Assembly (NCBI RefSeq): GCF_000025265.1
Contig: NC_013739.1
Span: 6,186,001 to 6,250,000 of the forward strand
Origin: Conexibacter woesei DSM 14684
GTDB taxonomy: Bacteria; Actinomycetota; Thermoleophilia; Solirubrobacterales; Solirubrobacteraceae
Length of the DNA stretch: 64,000 nt
Direction: 5' to 3'
How positions within the stretch are numbered: the first letter of the stretch is position 1; the number at the start of each line of letters is the position of its first letter. Made by a program: the position numbers and the translations under genes. Of the stretch, positions 35,850-43,754 are shown one piece after another. A model generated the notes under the pieces. That model worked only from the letters and a program-made list of their open reading frames with translations. It ran no database searches and was not told the DNA's origin.

Positions 35850-36935
35850 TCAGACCTCGCCGCGCGAGCGCGGAGCGGGCCCGACGTACTTGGCGGTCGG
35901 GCGGATCAGGCGGCCCTCACGCTTCTGCTCGAGGATGTGCGCCGACCAGCCGGCGGTGCGCGCGCAGGTGAACAGCGGCGTGAACAGCTCCGGCGGGACC
36001 TCGGCGTAGTCGAGCACGACCGCCGACCAGAACTCGACGTTGGTCGCCAGCACGCGGTCGGGCTTGCGCGCTCGCAGCTCCGCCAGCGCCGCCGACTCGA
36101 GCGCCTCGGCGACCTCCGCGCGGCGTGAGCCGAGCTGCATCGCCGTGCGCCGCAGCACGCGGGCGCGCGGATCCTCGGCGCGGTAGACGCGGTGGCCGAA
36201 GCCCATCAGCCGCTCGCCGCGGTCGAGCGCGTCCTTGACCCACTTCTCTGCGTCACCCAAGGCCTCGACCTCGTCGAGCATCGTCAGCACGCGCGAGGGT
36301 GCACCGCCGTGCAGCGGGCCCGACAGCGCGCCGACGGCCCCCGACAGCGCCGCGGCGGCGTCAGCGCCGGTCGAGGTGATCACGCGCGCGGTGAAGGTGG
36401 AGGCGTTCATGCCGTGCTCGGCGGCGGAGATCCAGTACGCGTCGATCGCCTTCGCGTGGTCGGGGTTCGCCTCGCCGCGCCAGCGCGTGAGGAACCGCTC
36501 CGGGATCGATCTCGCCCCGTCGATGACGCGCTGGGAGACCGGCGGGCGGCCGATCCCGCGAGCCGACTGCGCGACGAACGAGAGCGCCATCACCGACGCA
36601 CGCGCGAGCTGGTCGCGCGCCTCCTCGTCGCTGACGTCCAGCAGCTGCCCGAAGCCCCACGCGGGCGCCAGCATCGCCAGCGCCGACTGCACGTCGACAC
36701 GCGGATCGCCGGTGCGGATCGAGAGCGCATGCGGCTCGGCCGGCGGCAGGCCCGGCTGGAACGTGCCGTCGACGAGCAGGCCCCACACCTGCTCGAACGG
36801 GACCACGCCGACCAGCTCCTCGATGTCGACGCCGCGGTAGCGGAGTGCGCCGCCCGCCTTGTCAGGTTCGGCGATCTCGGTGGCGAAGGCGACGACGCCT
36901 TCGAGGCCGGACTGCACGTCGGACGTTGCGGACAT
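35850..36935 (-). CDS. Citrate synthase family enzyme
   Basis: A 361-residue citrate synthase-like protein that condenses acetyl-CoA with oxaloacetate, or propionyl-CoA in 2-methylcitrate synthases. Catalytic His residues are in SGPLHGGAPS and MGFGHRVYRAEDPRA, and the catalytic Asp region is NVEFWSAVVLD. The short length and YRGVDIEELV start fit the Gram-positive (type I) form. I chose ATG 36935, which has GGAG upstream and begins just before the conserved domain; an ATG at 37019 would add 28 unlikely residues and run into the amidase promoter. It is divergent from the amidase gene. Confidence 0.88.
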   Translation of the reverse strand: MSATSDVQSGLEGVVAFATEIAEPDKAGGALRYRGVDIEELVGVVPFEQVWGLLVDGTFQPGLPPAEPHALSIRTGDPRVDVQSALAMLAPAWGFGQLLDVSDEEARDQLARASVMALSFVAQSARGIGRPPVSQRVIDGARSIPERFLTRWRGEANPDHAKAIDAYWISAAEHGMNASTFTARVITSTGADAAAALSGAVGALSGPLHGGAPSRVLTMLDEVEALGDAEKWVKDALDRGERLMGFGHRVYRAEDPRARVLRRTAMQLGSRRAEVAEALESAALAELRARKPDRVLATNVEFWSAVVLDYAEVPPELFTPLFTCARTAGWSAHILEQKREGRLIRPTAKYVGPAPRSRGEV

Positions 36936-37007
36936 CGAGTCTCCGTTCGCATCGGGGGCCTGGCGGGACGGGCGGGACCGATGCGTCACGTTACCGATCC
37001 GAGCCCG

Positions 37008-37046
37008 TAGGCTTGGCACGTCTGCCAGCCGCCGACGCCGAGGAGC
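37008..37046 (+). promoter_or_regulatory. Promoter and ribosome site of the amidase gene
   Basis: TAGGCT at 37008-37013 reads as a -10 box, with an expected start near 37020, and GAGGAGC at 37040-37046 stands just before the GTG at 37052. Unlike many genes here, this one has a leader of about 30 bases with a ribosome site. The same gap (36936-37051) holds the citrate synthase promoter on the other strand, with TAACGT as its likely -10 box. Confidence 0.5.
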
Positions 37047-37051
37047 CTGCC

Positions 37052-38482
37052 GTGCACGACCTGATGTTCCGCCCCGTGAGCGAGCTCGCCGCGCTCGTGC
37101 GCTCCGGCGAGCTGTCCGCGCGCGAGCTGGTGTCGGCGTCGCTGGAGCGGATCGACGCGCTCGACGGCCAGATCAACGCGTTCACGCACGTCGGCGCCGA
37201 CGGCGCGCTCGCCGCGGCCGACGCGATCGGCGCCGACGACCCGCGGCCGTTCGCCGGCGTGCCGATCGCGATCAAGGACAACCGGCCGGTCGAGGGGATG
37301 CCGCTCACGATGGGGGCGAACGCGTTCGGCGACCTCGTGCCGCCGTTCGAGATGGCGTTCGTGCGCCGCCTGCGCGCCGCCGGCTTCGTGATCGTCGGCA
37401 AGACGGCGCTGCCGGAGTATGGGATCCAGCCGACGACCGAGTCGGTCCGCAACGGCCCGACGCGCAACCCGTGGGACCTCTCGCGCACGGCGGGCGGCTC
37501 CTCCGGCGGCGCCGCCGCGGCGGTCGCGGCCGGGATGGTCCCGATCGCGCACGGCAACGACGGCGGCGGCTCGATCCGCATCCCGGCGGCCTGCTGCGGG
37601 CTCGTCGGGCTCAAGCCCGCGCGCGGGCGGATCTCGCTCGCCCCGGTCGAGGGCGAGTCGTTCCTCGTCACCGACGGCGTGCTGACGCGCACCGTCGCCG
37701 AGAGCGCCGCACTGCTCGACCTGCTCGCCGGGCCGGAGGCGGGCGACACGTCGTGGGCGCCACCGCCGTCGGAGCCGTTCGCGCAGACGGCGGCGCGCAC
37801 GCCCGGGAGGCTTCGGATCGGCTTCACGCTGCGGCCGCCGCTGACCGAGACGGCGATCGACCCGATCGCCGCGCAGGCCGTCTTCGACACGGTCGAGCTG
37901 CTGCGCGAGCTGGGCCACGAGGTCGAGGAGATCGACCCGCCGTGGGCGATCCCGGGCATGCTCGAGCTGTTCTCCGCGGCGTTCGGCCCGGCGGTCGGCT
38001 CGGCGATCGTGATCGCCGGCACGATCGCCGGCCGCGAGCTGACCGCGGACGACATGGAACCGCTCAGCTGGATGCTGTGGGAACGCTCGCGCAAGCTCGA
38101 CGCGCCGCACTACCTCGCCGCGATCGGCCAGCTGCAGGCGCTCGCGCGCACGCTCGTGACCGCGACCGCCGCCTGCGACGCCGTGCTGACGCCGTCGCTC
38201 GCGCAGCGGCCGGTGCCGATCGGCGCGCTCAGCGGCGCGACCGACGACCCTGTCGGGACCTTCCGCCGCGGCGGCGAGTTCACGCCGTTCACCGCGATCG
38301 CGAACGTCACCGGGCAGCCCGCGATCTCTGTGCCGATCTCGCACGGCGACGACGGTCTGCCGGTCGGCGTCCACTTCTTCGGCCGTCCCGCACAGGAAGG
38401 TCCGTTGCTCGCCCTCGCCGCGCAGCTGGAGGCAGCGCGGCCGTGGGCCGGCCGGCGGCCGGAGCTGGTCGCGGCGAGCTGA
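37052..38482 (+). CDS. Amidase signature family hydrolase
   Basis: A 476-residue amidase, probably cytoplasmic. The Ser-cisSer-Lys triad is visible: Lys75 in PIAIKDN, the Ser pair at 150-151 in TAGGSSGGAAAAVA, and Ser174 in NDGGGSIRIPAA. The long middle part and the C-terminal ITNVTGQPAIS-like stretch (IANVTGQPAISVPIS) fit the branch containing 6-aminohexanoate-cyclic-dimer hydrolase. No GatA partners are near, so it is not the tRNA amidotransferase subunit. Substrate unknown. The start GTG at 37052 has a good ribosome site. Confidence 0.88.
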   Translation: MHDLMFRPVSELAALVRSGELSARELVSASLERIDALDGQINAFTHVGADGALAAADAIGADDPRPFAGVPIAIKDNRPVEGMPLTMGANAFGDLVPPFEMAFVRRLRAAGFVIVGKTALPEYGIQPTTESVRNGPTRNPWDLSRTAGGSSGGAAAAVAAGMVPIAHGNDGGGSIRIPAACCGLVGLKPARGRISLAPVEGESFLVTDGVLTRTVAESAALLDLLAGPEAGDTSWAPPPSEPFAQTAARTPGRLRIGFTLRPPLTETAIDPIAAQAVFDTVELLRELGHEVEEIDPPWAIPGMLELFSAAFGPAVGSAIVIAGTIAGRELTADDMEPLSWMLWERSRKLDAPHYLAAIGQLQALARTLVTATAACDAVLTPSLAQRPVPIGALSGATDDPVGTFRRGGEFTPFTAIANVTGQPAISVPISHGDDGLPVGVHFFGRPAQEGPLLALAAQLEAARPWAGRRPELVAAS

Positions 38483-38543
38483 GCGGGCGCGGGCGGCGCG
38501 GGCCGCGCGGCCCGGCGCCGCGCGGCATGGTTGAATCGCGCCC

Positions 38544-39533
38544 GTGTTCGGGCGCAGACGCGATGACGAGGATCCCTTCGCCGCGTTGCGCGACCAGGCG
38601 CCCGGCGCGACGACCCACGTCGGCGCGCCGCGGCCCGACCCGGCCTCGCTCGGCCATCCGGACGGCGGGAACGGCGGAACCGGCGGCGACCCGGAGCGGC
38701 GACGGCCGCGCAGCCGGCGCGTCAGCGACCGCTTCCTGATCCTGTTGACCGTCCTGCTCGCGCTCGGCGGCGCCGGTGCGCTCGTGTGGATGTCCGAGCG
38801 CGACGCAAACGAGCGCGGCGTCGGGGACGAGCGGGCAGGCGGCGGGGCGAGCGGACGGAGCGGAAGCGGGAGCGAGCGCGGCGGCGCGGGCGACAGCGAC
38901 GAGACGCGCGGGGACGGCCGCGGCTCCAACCGCGCCGACTTCGTCCAGCCGGTCTGGATGGGCGACGCGATCGAGCGTGTCCAGAGCCAGCTGAAGCGCG
39001 GCGAGCGGATCGGGCTGTTGCGCGTCGCGCGGGACCGCGTCAACGCCTACACGGTGCTGCGCGACGGCAGACAGCGGCTGATCAGCGTCGACGACGAGCT
39101 CGAGGTCGACACGACGAGTGCCGGCTTCGCCGGCTCCCGCAGAGGCGTCCCGCTCGCGGCGATCGACCCGCAGGCGCCGTCGCGGGCCGTCCGCGGCGCG
39201 GCGCGCAAGGGCCGCTTCTCGCCGCGCAAACTCGACTACCTCGTGTTGGTCGCGCCGATCATCTCCGGCATGGAGACCAGTTGGTCGCTGTTCTTCACCG
39301 ACGTCGCGCAGCGCAACCGCCAGTGGACGGCCGGCCGCTCCGGCGCGCCGGTCCTCCGGCTGGGCGAGCGGCCGCCCAGCGGCACGACGACGAGCAGCAA
39401 CAGCACCTCGTCGCTGACGATCACGCGCAACGGCCGGACGATCAAGCTCGACGGCGCGGAGGCGCAGCGGATCTCCGCGTGCGTGCGACGCGCGGGCACC
39501 GACGCCGCGAAGATCCAGCGGTGCCTGCCGTGA
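38544..39533 (+). CDS. Unknown single-pass membrane protein
   Basis: I do not recognise this 329-residue protein. An N-terminal hydrophilic region rich in Asp/Gly/Pro (1-60) precedes one membrane segment (DRFLILLTVLLALGGAGALVW, about 62-82), then a Gly/Ser/Arg-rich linker to about 130 and an extracytoplasmic part with FVQPVWMGDAIERVQSQLKR. A Thr/Ser-rich stretch follows (TTTSSNSTSS), then two Cys near the C-terminus (ISACVRRAGTDAAKIQRCLP) that could form a disulfide. A TTGAAT box ends 7 bases before the GTG. It overlaps the next membrane gene (GTGA), so the two are likely partners. Confidence 0.65.
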   Translation: MFGRRRDDEDPFAALRDQAPGATTHVGAPRPDPASLGHPDGGNGGTGGDPERRRPRSRRVSDRFLILLTVLLALGGAGALVWMSERDANERGVGDERAGGGASGRSGSGSERGGAGDSDETRGDGRGSNRADFVQPVWMGDAIERVQSQLKRGERIGLLRVARDRVNAYTVLRDGRQRLISVDDELEVDTTSAGFAGSRRGVPLAAIDPQAPSRAVRGAARKGRFSPRKLDYLVLVAPIISGMETSWSLFFTDVAQRNRQWTAGRSGAPVLRLGERPPSGTTTSSNSTSSLTITRNGRTIKLDGAEAQRISACVRRAGTDAAKIQRCLP

Positions 39534-40294
39534 GGTACTGGACCTTCTCGCTGCTCGGCGTCGCGATCTGCTCCGCAGCGGTGGCGGTCGTCGCCTGGTG
39601 CACGTACGCGGCGACGCGGATCAGCCTCTGCACCCCCGCCGACGACTCGCTCGCGTGCCGCATCGACGGCGGCCAGCTCGGGATCGCGATCGCCTGCGGG
39701 CTGCTCGTCGCGATCCCGATCGGCTCCGGGCTGTTCGCGCACCGCACGTCGCCGCCGAGCCGCCCGCTCGGCGGGATCGCGCTGAGCCTCGCGCTGACCG
39801 CCTCCGGCGGCGCCGCGCTCGCCTCCGCGCTCGGCACCGGAGCGTCAGGCGACGCGTCCGAAGCGATCGGCTTCGGCGTCGCGGCGCCGCTGCTGTCGTT
39901 CGGGCTGATCCTGCTGCTGATCGCGCTCGCCGCGGGGGTGAACGGCAGCGCGACGCGTGCGCGGTTCGAAGCGGCAAAGGCGCAGGCGGAAGCGAAGGCG
40001 CAGGCGAAACCCGCTGCGGCGGGTGGCGCCCATGCGAGAAGCGCGCATGCGGACGGCGCGCATGCGCGCCACGGCGACGGCGGTCCGGCGAACGACGGCA
40101 CGCCGCTCGATCTGAGACTCGCCGGCATCGGCACGCTCGCGGCGCAGCTCGCGACCGTCGCGGCGGCGAGAGCGTGGACCGAGAGCGACGCGGTCGCCGC
40201 GAGCCTGCGCCAACTCGACGCGCTGCGCGCGTCGGGACTGCTGACCGCGGAGGAGCACGCGGAGCGGCGGCGAAAGATCCTCGACTCGATCTAG
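39530..40294 (+). CDS. Unknown four-helix membrane protein with SHOCT-like C-terminus
   Basis: A 254-residue protein with about four predicted membrane helices in the first 145 residues (for example FSLLGVAICSAAVAVVAWCT and PLLSFGLILLLIALAAGV), then a highly charged Ala/Lys/His-rich linker (KAQAEAKAQAK, several HAR/AHA units). It ends in a short helical unit LRQLDALRASGLLTAEEHAE followed by RRKILDSI, which matches the SHOCT oligomerisation motif. Its GTG start overlaps the upstream stop. The function is unknown; membrane assembly with the upstream protein is a guess from the overlap. Confidence 0.65.
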   Translation: MRYWTFSLLGVAICSAAVAVVAWCTYAATRISLCTPADDSLACRIDGGQLGIAIACGLLVAIPIGSGLFAHRTSPPSRPLGGIALSLALTASGGAALASALGTGASGDASEAIGFGVAAPLLSFGLILLLIALAAGVNGSATRARFEAAKAQAEAKAQAKPAAAGGAHARSAHADGAHARHGDGGPANDGTPLDLRLAGIGTLAAQLATVAAARAWTESDAVAASLRQLDALRASGLLTAEEHAERRRKILDSI

Positions 40295-40312
40295 CGGGGG
40301 TCGCGGCAGCCT

Positions 40313-40330
40313 GCACCGAATCGCCGGTGC
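40313..40330 (+). terminator. Small hairpin after the SHOCT gene
   Basis: GCACCG (40313-40318) pairs with CGGTGC (40325-40330) around a 6-base loop. It lies just after the stop and just before a TAGAAT -10 box (40336-40341) that probably serves the ferredoxin gene. Confidence 0.4.
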
Positions 40331-40387
40331 GGTCGTAGAATGCAGTGGCCCCATGCTTCAACCAACGCTGCAAAGAGGAAACCGCTC

Positions 40388-40651
40388 ATGGCCTACGTGA
40401 TCGCAGAGCCTTGCATCGGCGCGAAGGACAACTCCTGCGTCGAGGTCTGCCCGGTCGACTGCATCCACCCGACGCCCGACGAGCCCGACTACGACAGAGT
40501 CGAGATGCTCTACATCGACCCGGAGGAGTGCATCGACTGCGACGCGTGCGTCGAGGCGTGCCCGGTCGACGCGTGCTTCGCCGAGGACCAGCTGCCCGAC
40601 GAGTGGTCGAAGTACGCCGAGATCAACGCGAACTACTACGCAGGCAAGTAG
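40388..40651 (+). CDS. fdxA: Seven-iron ferredoxin (FdxA type)
   Basis: An 87-residue ferredoxin with two cluster sites. The first, in PCIGAKDNSCVEVCPVDC, has the Cys-x7-Cys-x3-CysPro spacing of a 3Fe-4S site. The second, in ECIDCDACVEACPVDACF, has Cys-x2-Cys-x2-Cys-x3-CysPro, which binds 4Fe-4S. The C-terminal extension QLPDEWSKYAEINANYY is typical of the mycobacterial FdxA family. It carries electrons in the cytoplasm, often to cytochromes P450 or oxidoreductases. The ATG at 40388 has AGAGGAAA upstream and a TAGAAT box at 40336, so this mRNA has a normal leader. Confidence 0.95.
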   Translation: MAYVIAEPCIGAKDNSCVEVCPVDCIHPTPDEPDYDRVEMLYIDPEECIDCDACVEACPVDACFAEDQLPDEWSKYAEINANYYAGK

Positions 40652-40659
40652 GACGAGTC

Positions 40660-40759
40660 CAGCCGTCGTCTCGCCGCGCCTGGCGGCAGCCATCTCGGCT
40701 TACGGGCTGGCGCCCGCGCGCCTCACCGGCTTGGCCAGGCACGACGATCCTTCCGGCTG
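40660..40759. repeat. Extragenic palindromic element, copy 2
   Basis: Nested arms CAGCCG (40660-40665), CGTCGT (40664-40669) and GCCTGGC (40678-40684) face GCCAGGC (40734-40740), ACGACG (40741-40746) and CGGCTG (40754-40759). The centre holds ACGGGCTGGCGCCCG (40702-40716), identical to the centre of the element at 28262-28365, with similar flanks. It lies between the ferredoxin gene and the convergent mrp gene. Confidence 0.55.
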
Positions 40760-40761
40760 AT

Positions 40762-40788
40762 CCTCGCCCTACGGCGTGGGTGGCGAGG
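40762..40788 (-). terminator. Hairpin downstream of mrp
   Basis: CCTCGCC (40762-40768) pairs with GGCGAGG (40782-40788) across 13 bases, six bases beyond the mrp stop on the minus strand. It is a fair candidate terminator for mrp. Confidence 0.45.
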
Positions 40789-40793
40789 CGCCG

Positions 40794-41960
40794 TCAGGCC
40801 ATCGGAAGCGACATGCCGGCCGGTCTCGGCGGGATCACGTCGAGGCTGGGCGGCGCCGGCGCGGCAGGGGCGGTCTGCATCACCGGCAGCGCGACGGGCG
40901 TCTGCGCGATCAGGCCGCGCGCCGTCTGACGGATCGCCTGGGCGGCGGGGTCGTCGGGGTTCGCGGCGACCAGCGGCGTGCCAGCGTCGGCCTGCTCGCG
41001 CAGCGGCATCGTGAGCGGCACGGTGCCGAGCAGCGGGACGCCGAGCTCGTCGGCGAGCAGCTGACCGCCGCCCTCGCCGAAGATCGCGAAGCGCTCGCCA
41101 CCGGGGGTGACGAAGCCGGACATGTTCTCGACGACGCCGGCGATCTCGAGTCTGACCTTGGCGGCCATCTCAGCCGAGCGGCGCGCGACCTTCTGCGCGA
41201 CCGGCTGCGGCGTCGTGACGAGCAGGAATCTCGCGTCCGGGAGCAGCTGCGCGAGCGTCATGCCGACGTCACCGGTGCCGGGCGGGAGGTCGACGAGCAG
41301 GTAGTCCAGCTCACCCCAGTCGACGTCCTCGAGGAACTGCTGGAGCGCCTTGTGCAGCATCGGGCCGCGCCAGACGACGGCGGCGTCCTCCTCGATGAAG
41401 AAGCCGATCGACATCACCTTGATGCCGTCCTGCGCCTCCGGCGGCACGATTCTGCGCTGCTCGTTGACCTTCGGGCGCTGGGCGCCGAGGCCGAACATGC
41501 GCGGCTGCGAGTAGCCCCACACGTCCGCGTCGAGCACGCCGACCTTCTTGCCCTCGGCCGACAGCGCGGCGGCGAGGTTGGCGGTCACCGACGACTTGCC
41601 GACGCCGCCCTTGCCGGAACCGACGCAGATCACGTTGGCGACCTGCGCGAGCGCGCCGGACGGCAGCGGGCCGCCGCGGCCGAGCTTGCGCTGCAGGTTG
41701 CCCTTCTCGTCATCGGACAGGACGTCGAAGCTGACGTTGACGCTGACGACGCCGTCGAGCGCCTTGACGGCGTTCGCGACGCCCGTCTGGAAGTGGCTGC
41801 GGATCGGACAGCCGGGAGTCGTCAGCGAGACCATCACGTCGACGACGCCGTTCTCGTGGACATCGATCGAACGGACCATTTCGAGCTCCACGATGTCCTT
41901 GCGCAGCTCTGGGTCGATGACGGCGCGAAGCGCCTCGCGGATCTCGTCTTGGTTCGGCAT
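40794..41960 (-). CDS. mrp: Mrp/NBP35-family Fe-S cluster carrier ATPase
   Basis: A 388-residue protein in which an N-terminal MIP18/DUF59 domain (about 5-80; VIDPELRKDIVELEMV) precedes a deviant-Walker P-loop ATPase (CVGSGKGGVGKSSVTANLA at about 112). Later landmarks are VLDADVWGYSQPRMFG and LLVDLPPGTGDVGMTLAQLL. The family moves Fe-S clusters to target proteins. The usual Cys-x2-Cys after NMS is absent here (NMSGFVTPGGERFAIFG). I chose ATG 41960 over 41969 because a CACAAT -10 box ends 7 bases before it. A Pro/Ala-rich tail ends the protein. Confidence 0.88.
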   Translation of the reverse strand: MPNQDEIREALRAVIDPELRKDIVELEMVRSIDVHENGVVDVMVSLTTPGCPIRSHFQTGVANAVKALDGVVSVNVSFDVLSDDEKGNLQRKLGRGGPLPSGALAQVANVICVGSGKGGVGKSSVTANLAAALSAEGKKVGVLDADVWGYSQPRMFGLGAQRPKVNEQRRIVPPEAQDGIKVMSIGFFIEEDAAVVWRGPMLHKALQQFLEDVDWGELDYLLVDLPPGTGDVGMTLAQLLPDARFLLVTTPQPVAQKVARRSAEMAAKVRLEIAGVVENMSGFVTPGGERFAIFGEGGGQLLADELGVPLLGTVPLTMPLREQADAGTPLVAANPDDPAAQAIRQTARGLIAQTPVALPVMQTAPAAPAPPSLDVIPPRPAGMSLPMA

Positions 41961-41987
41961 GACGTCCATTGTGGCAGGCGCAAACGG

Positions 41988-42830
41988 TCAGTTCGGCGAC
42001 CGGCCCGCGAGCGTCTCGATCGCGTCGCCGAGCAGCGCGCCGACGCGGGCGCGCGTCGGCTCGTCGTCGGCGCTGTGGAACGCCGTCAGCTCGAATCCGA
42101 CGACGGGCGCGTGGGCGCGCACCGCCCGCAGCAGCCCGAGCAGCGCCTCCGCGCCGAGCCCGCCCGGACGGCCGTAGTCGATCGGGTTGACGGAGGGGTC
42201 GAGCACGTCGGGGTCGAGGTGGACGTAGAGCGGACCGTCGCCGAGCGCGGCGAGCACGTCCGCGACCGGCGCCGTCGCCGGCAGCATCGCCCCCAGCTCG
42301 GCGCGTCCCTGCTCCTGGCCGGCGTAGTCGAAGTCGCCCTCGGGCGCGCGGGCGCCGACGTGCACGACCTGACGCGGGTCGATCGTGCCGAGGCCGGTCT
42401 CCCACGCGCCGCAGGCGCCGCCGAGGCTCATGCAGCCGAGGAAGTCGACCGTCTCGGTCTCCGGCGTGTCGTAGTCGGCGTGGGCGTCGAGCCACAGCAC
42501 GCGCAGACCCTCGACCTCACGGGCGACCGCCGGCAGCGTGCCGATCGCCAGCGAGCAGTCCGACGCGATCGTCACCGGCACCGCGCCGGCGCGAACCGCA
42601 TCCGCCGCGCGAGCGCCGGCCGCACGCAGGACCGCCTCCGACGCCGGCAGGTCCTCGCGCCACGGCGTCCGCCCGAACGGCGCCCGGCGGCCTTCGATCG
42701 CCGTGGGCTCCTGACCGAGCCGGGACGCGAGCTCGGCGGCGAGCAGGTCGACGCCGCGCAGGTCGCGGGAGGTCTCCTCGGAGATGCGAGCGCGGACGGC
42801 GGTGAGGGAGAGCGGAGCGAGGTCGGACAT
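41988..42830 (-). CDS. Ureohydrolase (arginase/agmatinase) family protein
   Basis: A 280-residue member of the binuclear manganese ureohydrolase family. Ligand motifs DAHADYDTPE and VHLDPDVLDPSV are intact, and GFELTAFH holds the late Glu. The first metal ligand, His in the usual GGDHS motif, is Cys here (VTIASDCSLAIG), so the metal site may be altered. The N-terminal half is shortened. Substrate may be arginine, agmatine, formiminoglutamate or something else. A TATCCG box lies 7 bases before the ATG. It is 27 bases downstream of the mrp start, both on the minus strand with separate promoters. Confidence 0.8.
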   Translation of the reverse strand: MSDLAPLSLTAVRARISEETSRDLRGVDLLAAELASRLGQEPTAIEGRRAPFGRTPWREDLPASEAVLRAAGARAADAVRAGAVPVTIASDCSLAIGTLPAVAREVEGLRVLWLDAHADYDTPETETVDFLGCMSLGGACGAWETGLGTIDPRQVVHVGARAPEGDFDYAGQEQGRAELGAMLPATAPVADVLAALGDGPLYVHLDPDVLDPSVNPIDYGRPGGLGAEALLGLLRAVRAHAPVVGFELTAFHSADDEPTRARVGALLGDAIETLAGRSPN

Positions 42831-42871
42831 GCCGACACGGATATCAGGCGCCGCCGCTCGCCCGCAGAACG

Positions 42872-42907
42872 ACCGAAGGGGCGCCCGGTGTGGGGCGCCC
42901 CGTCGGT
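42872..42907 (-). terminator. Terminator of the Ala/Arg-rich protein gene
   Basis: ACCGA (42872-42876) and GGGGCGCC (42878-42885) pair with GGCGCCCC (42894-42901) and TCGGT (42903-42907), with one mismatch between and an 8-base loop. It stands downstream of the stop of the 42945-43664 gene on the minus strand. Confidence 0.7.
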
Positions 42908-42944
42908 TGAGGGAGGAGAGGGTGCTACCTGTCGCGAGAGCTGC

Positions 42945-43664
42945 TCAGACGACCTTCGCGATGCGGTCCTGAGCGTCCTCAACGAGCCTTCTGCCCGCGT
43001 TCACGCCGTTCTGAACCACATTCTCGAATCGGTTGCGGACCGGCTCGACGCGCTCGCGCACGGGCGCGACCCGGCTCTGCAGCGTCTCGACCGGGACGCC
43101 GAGCGCTCTGCGCGCCTCGGCGCGCTGCCGCTCGAAGCCGCGGCGGGCGTCTCTCGCCTGCCGCTCGGCGCGGACGCGGCCGTGGCGCACCTCGCGCTCG
43201 ATCCGCGTGCGCGTCTTGCGCACCTCGCGCTCCAGCTCGGTGCGAGCCTTGCCGCCGCGGCGCTCGTAGCGCTTGAGCTGTCTGTCGAGCGCTCTGCGCG
43301 AGGTCGTCGTCGAGACCAGCGAGTCGACGGCGCCGGTGACGCGGTCGCGCGCTTCCAGCGCGACGCCGAGCGGGATCAGCACGACGCGCTCGGCGAGCTG
43401 CTGCGCCTGCGCGATCGGCGTGACGGCGACCGGCTCGCGGGTCGTGCCGACGGTCGTGCGCGGTCTCGTCGTCGTGCTGCGGGTCGTTCTGCGCGCTCTC
43501 GGTGCTCTGCGGGCTCTGGCCGCTCTGCGCGCTCTCGCGGCTCTGGCTCTCGCCCTGGAGGCTCTCGCGGCGGGTCTCGCAGCAGCGGCGGAAGCGGTGC
43601 TCGACGCGGCAGGAGCCGGCGTCGCGGGGGTGGTCGGTCTGGCGGTCGTGTCGTTCGAGGCCAT
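42945..43664 (-). CDS. Ala/Arg-rich basic protein with coiled coil, histone H1-like tail
   Basis: A 239-residue protein I cannot assign to a named family. Residues 1-75 are low-complexity Ala/Arg/Thr/Pro, with many AR and RRA steps (for example ARAARARRAARARRAPRARR), much like histone H1 or mycobacterial HupB tails. Residues 75-110 hold a hydrophobic helix (AQQLAERVVLIPLGVALEAR). Residues 125-235 form a charged Arg/Glu coiled coil (LDRQLKRYERRGGKARTELE). DNA or envelope association is likely. Two LexA-like boxes lie upstream (43702-43715, 43755-43768), which would make it a damage-induced gene. Arg is written largely as AGA in the tail. AGGAG stands about 12 bases before the ATG. Confidence 0.7.
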   Translation of the reverse strand: MASNDTTARPTTPATPAPAASSTASAAAARPAARASRARARAARARRAARARRAPRARRTTRSTTTRPRTTVGTTREPVAVTPIAQAQQLAERVVLIPLGVALEARDRVTGAVDSLVSTTTSRRALDRQLKRYERRGGKARTELEREVRKTRTRIEREVRHGRVRAERQARDARRGFERQRAEARRALGVPVETLQSRVAPVRERVEPVRNRFENVVQNGVNAGRRLVEDAQDRIAKVV

Positions 43665-43701
43665 CGAGGAAGGTGCTCCTTGTCAGCTGAGAGGATGCGG
43701 A

Positions 43702-43715
43702 CGAACACCTGTTTG
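43702..43715 (-). promoter_or_regulatory. LexA-like box before the Ala/Arg-rich protein gene
   Basis: Read on the minus strand this is CAAACAGGTGTTCG, which differs from CGAAC-N4-GTTCG by one base; the plus strand reads CGAACACCTGTTTG. It lies 38-51 bases before the ATG, upstream of a possible CATCCT -10 box (43692-43697), in the -10/-35 spacer region where a repressor would block the promoter. Confidence 0.5.
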
Positions 43716-43740
43716 TAACCCGGCGGCCCGGGGGCGTTAC
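43715..43740 (-). terminator. Weak hairpin after the DUF2342 gene
   Basis: GTAAC (43715-43719) and GTTAC (43736-43740) pair around a C-rich and a G-rich block (CCCGG, CCGGGGG) with a small bulge. It lies 26 bases beyond the stop of the minus-strand metalloprotease gene, and it partly overlaps the -35 region of the next gene. Confidence 0.35.
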
Positions 43741-43754
43741 ACCAGCGCGCGGTG

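Noticed and set aside
43470-43570. GCTCT-rich tract considered as a tandem repeat or recombination hot spot.
   Set aside because: It is the complement of Ala-Arg codons (GCN and AGA) in the basic tail of the 42945-43664 protein and has no fixed period.
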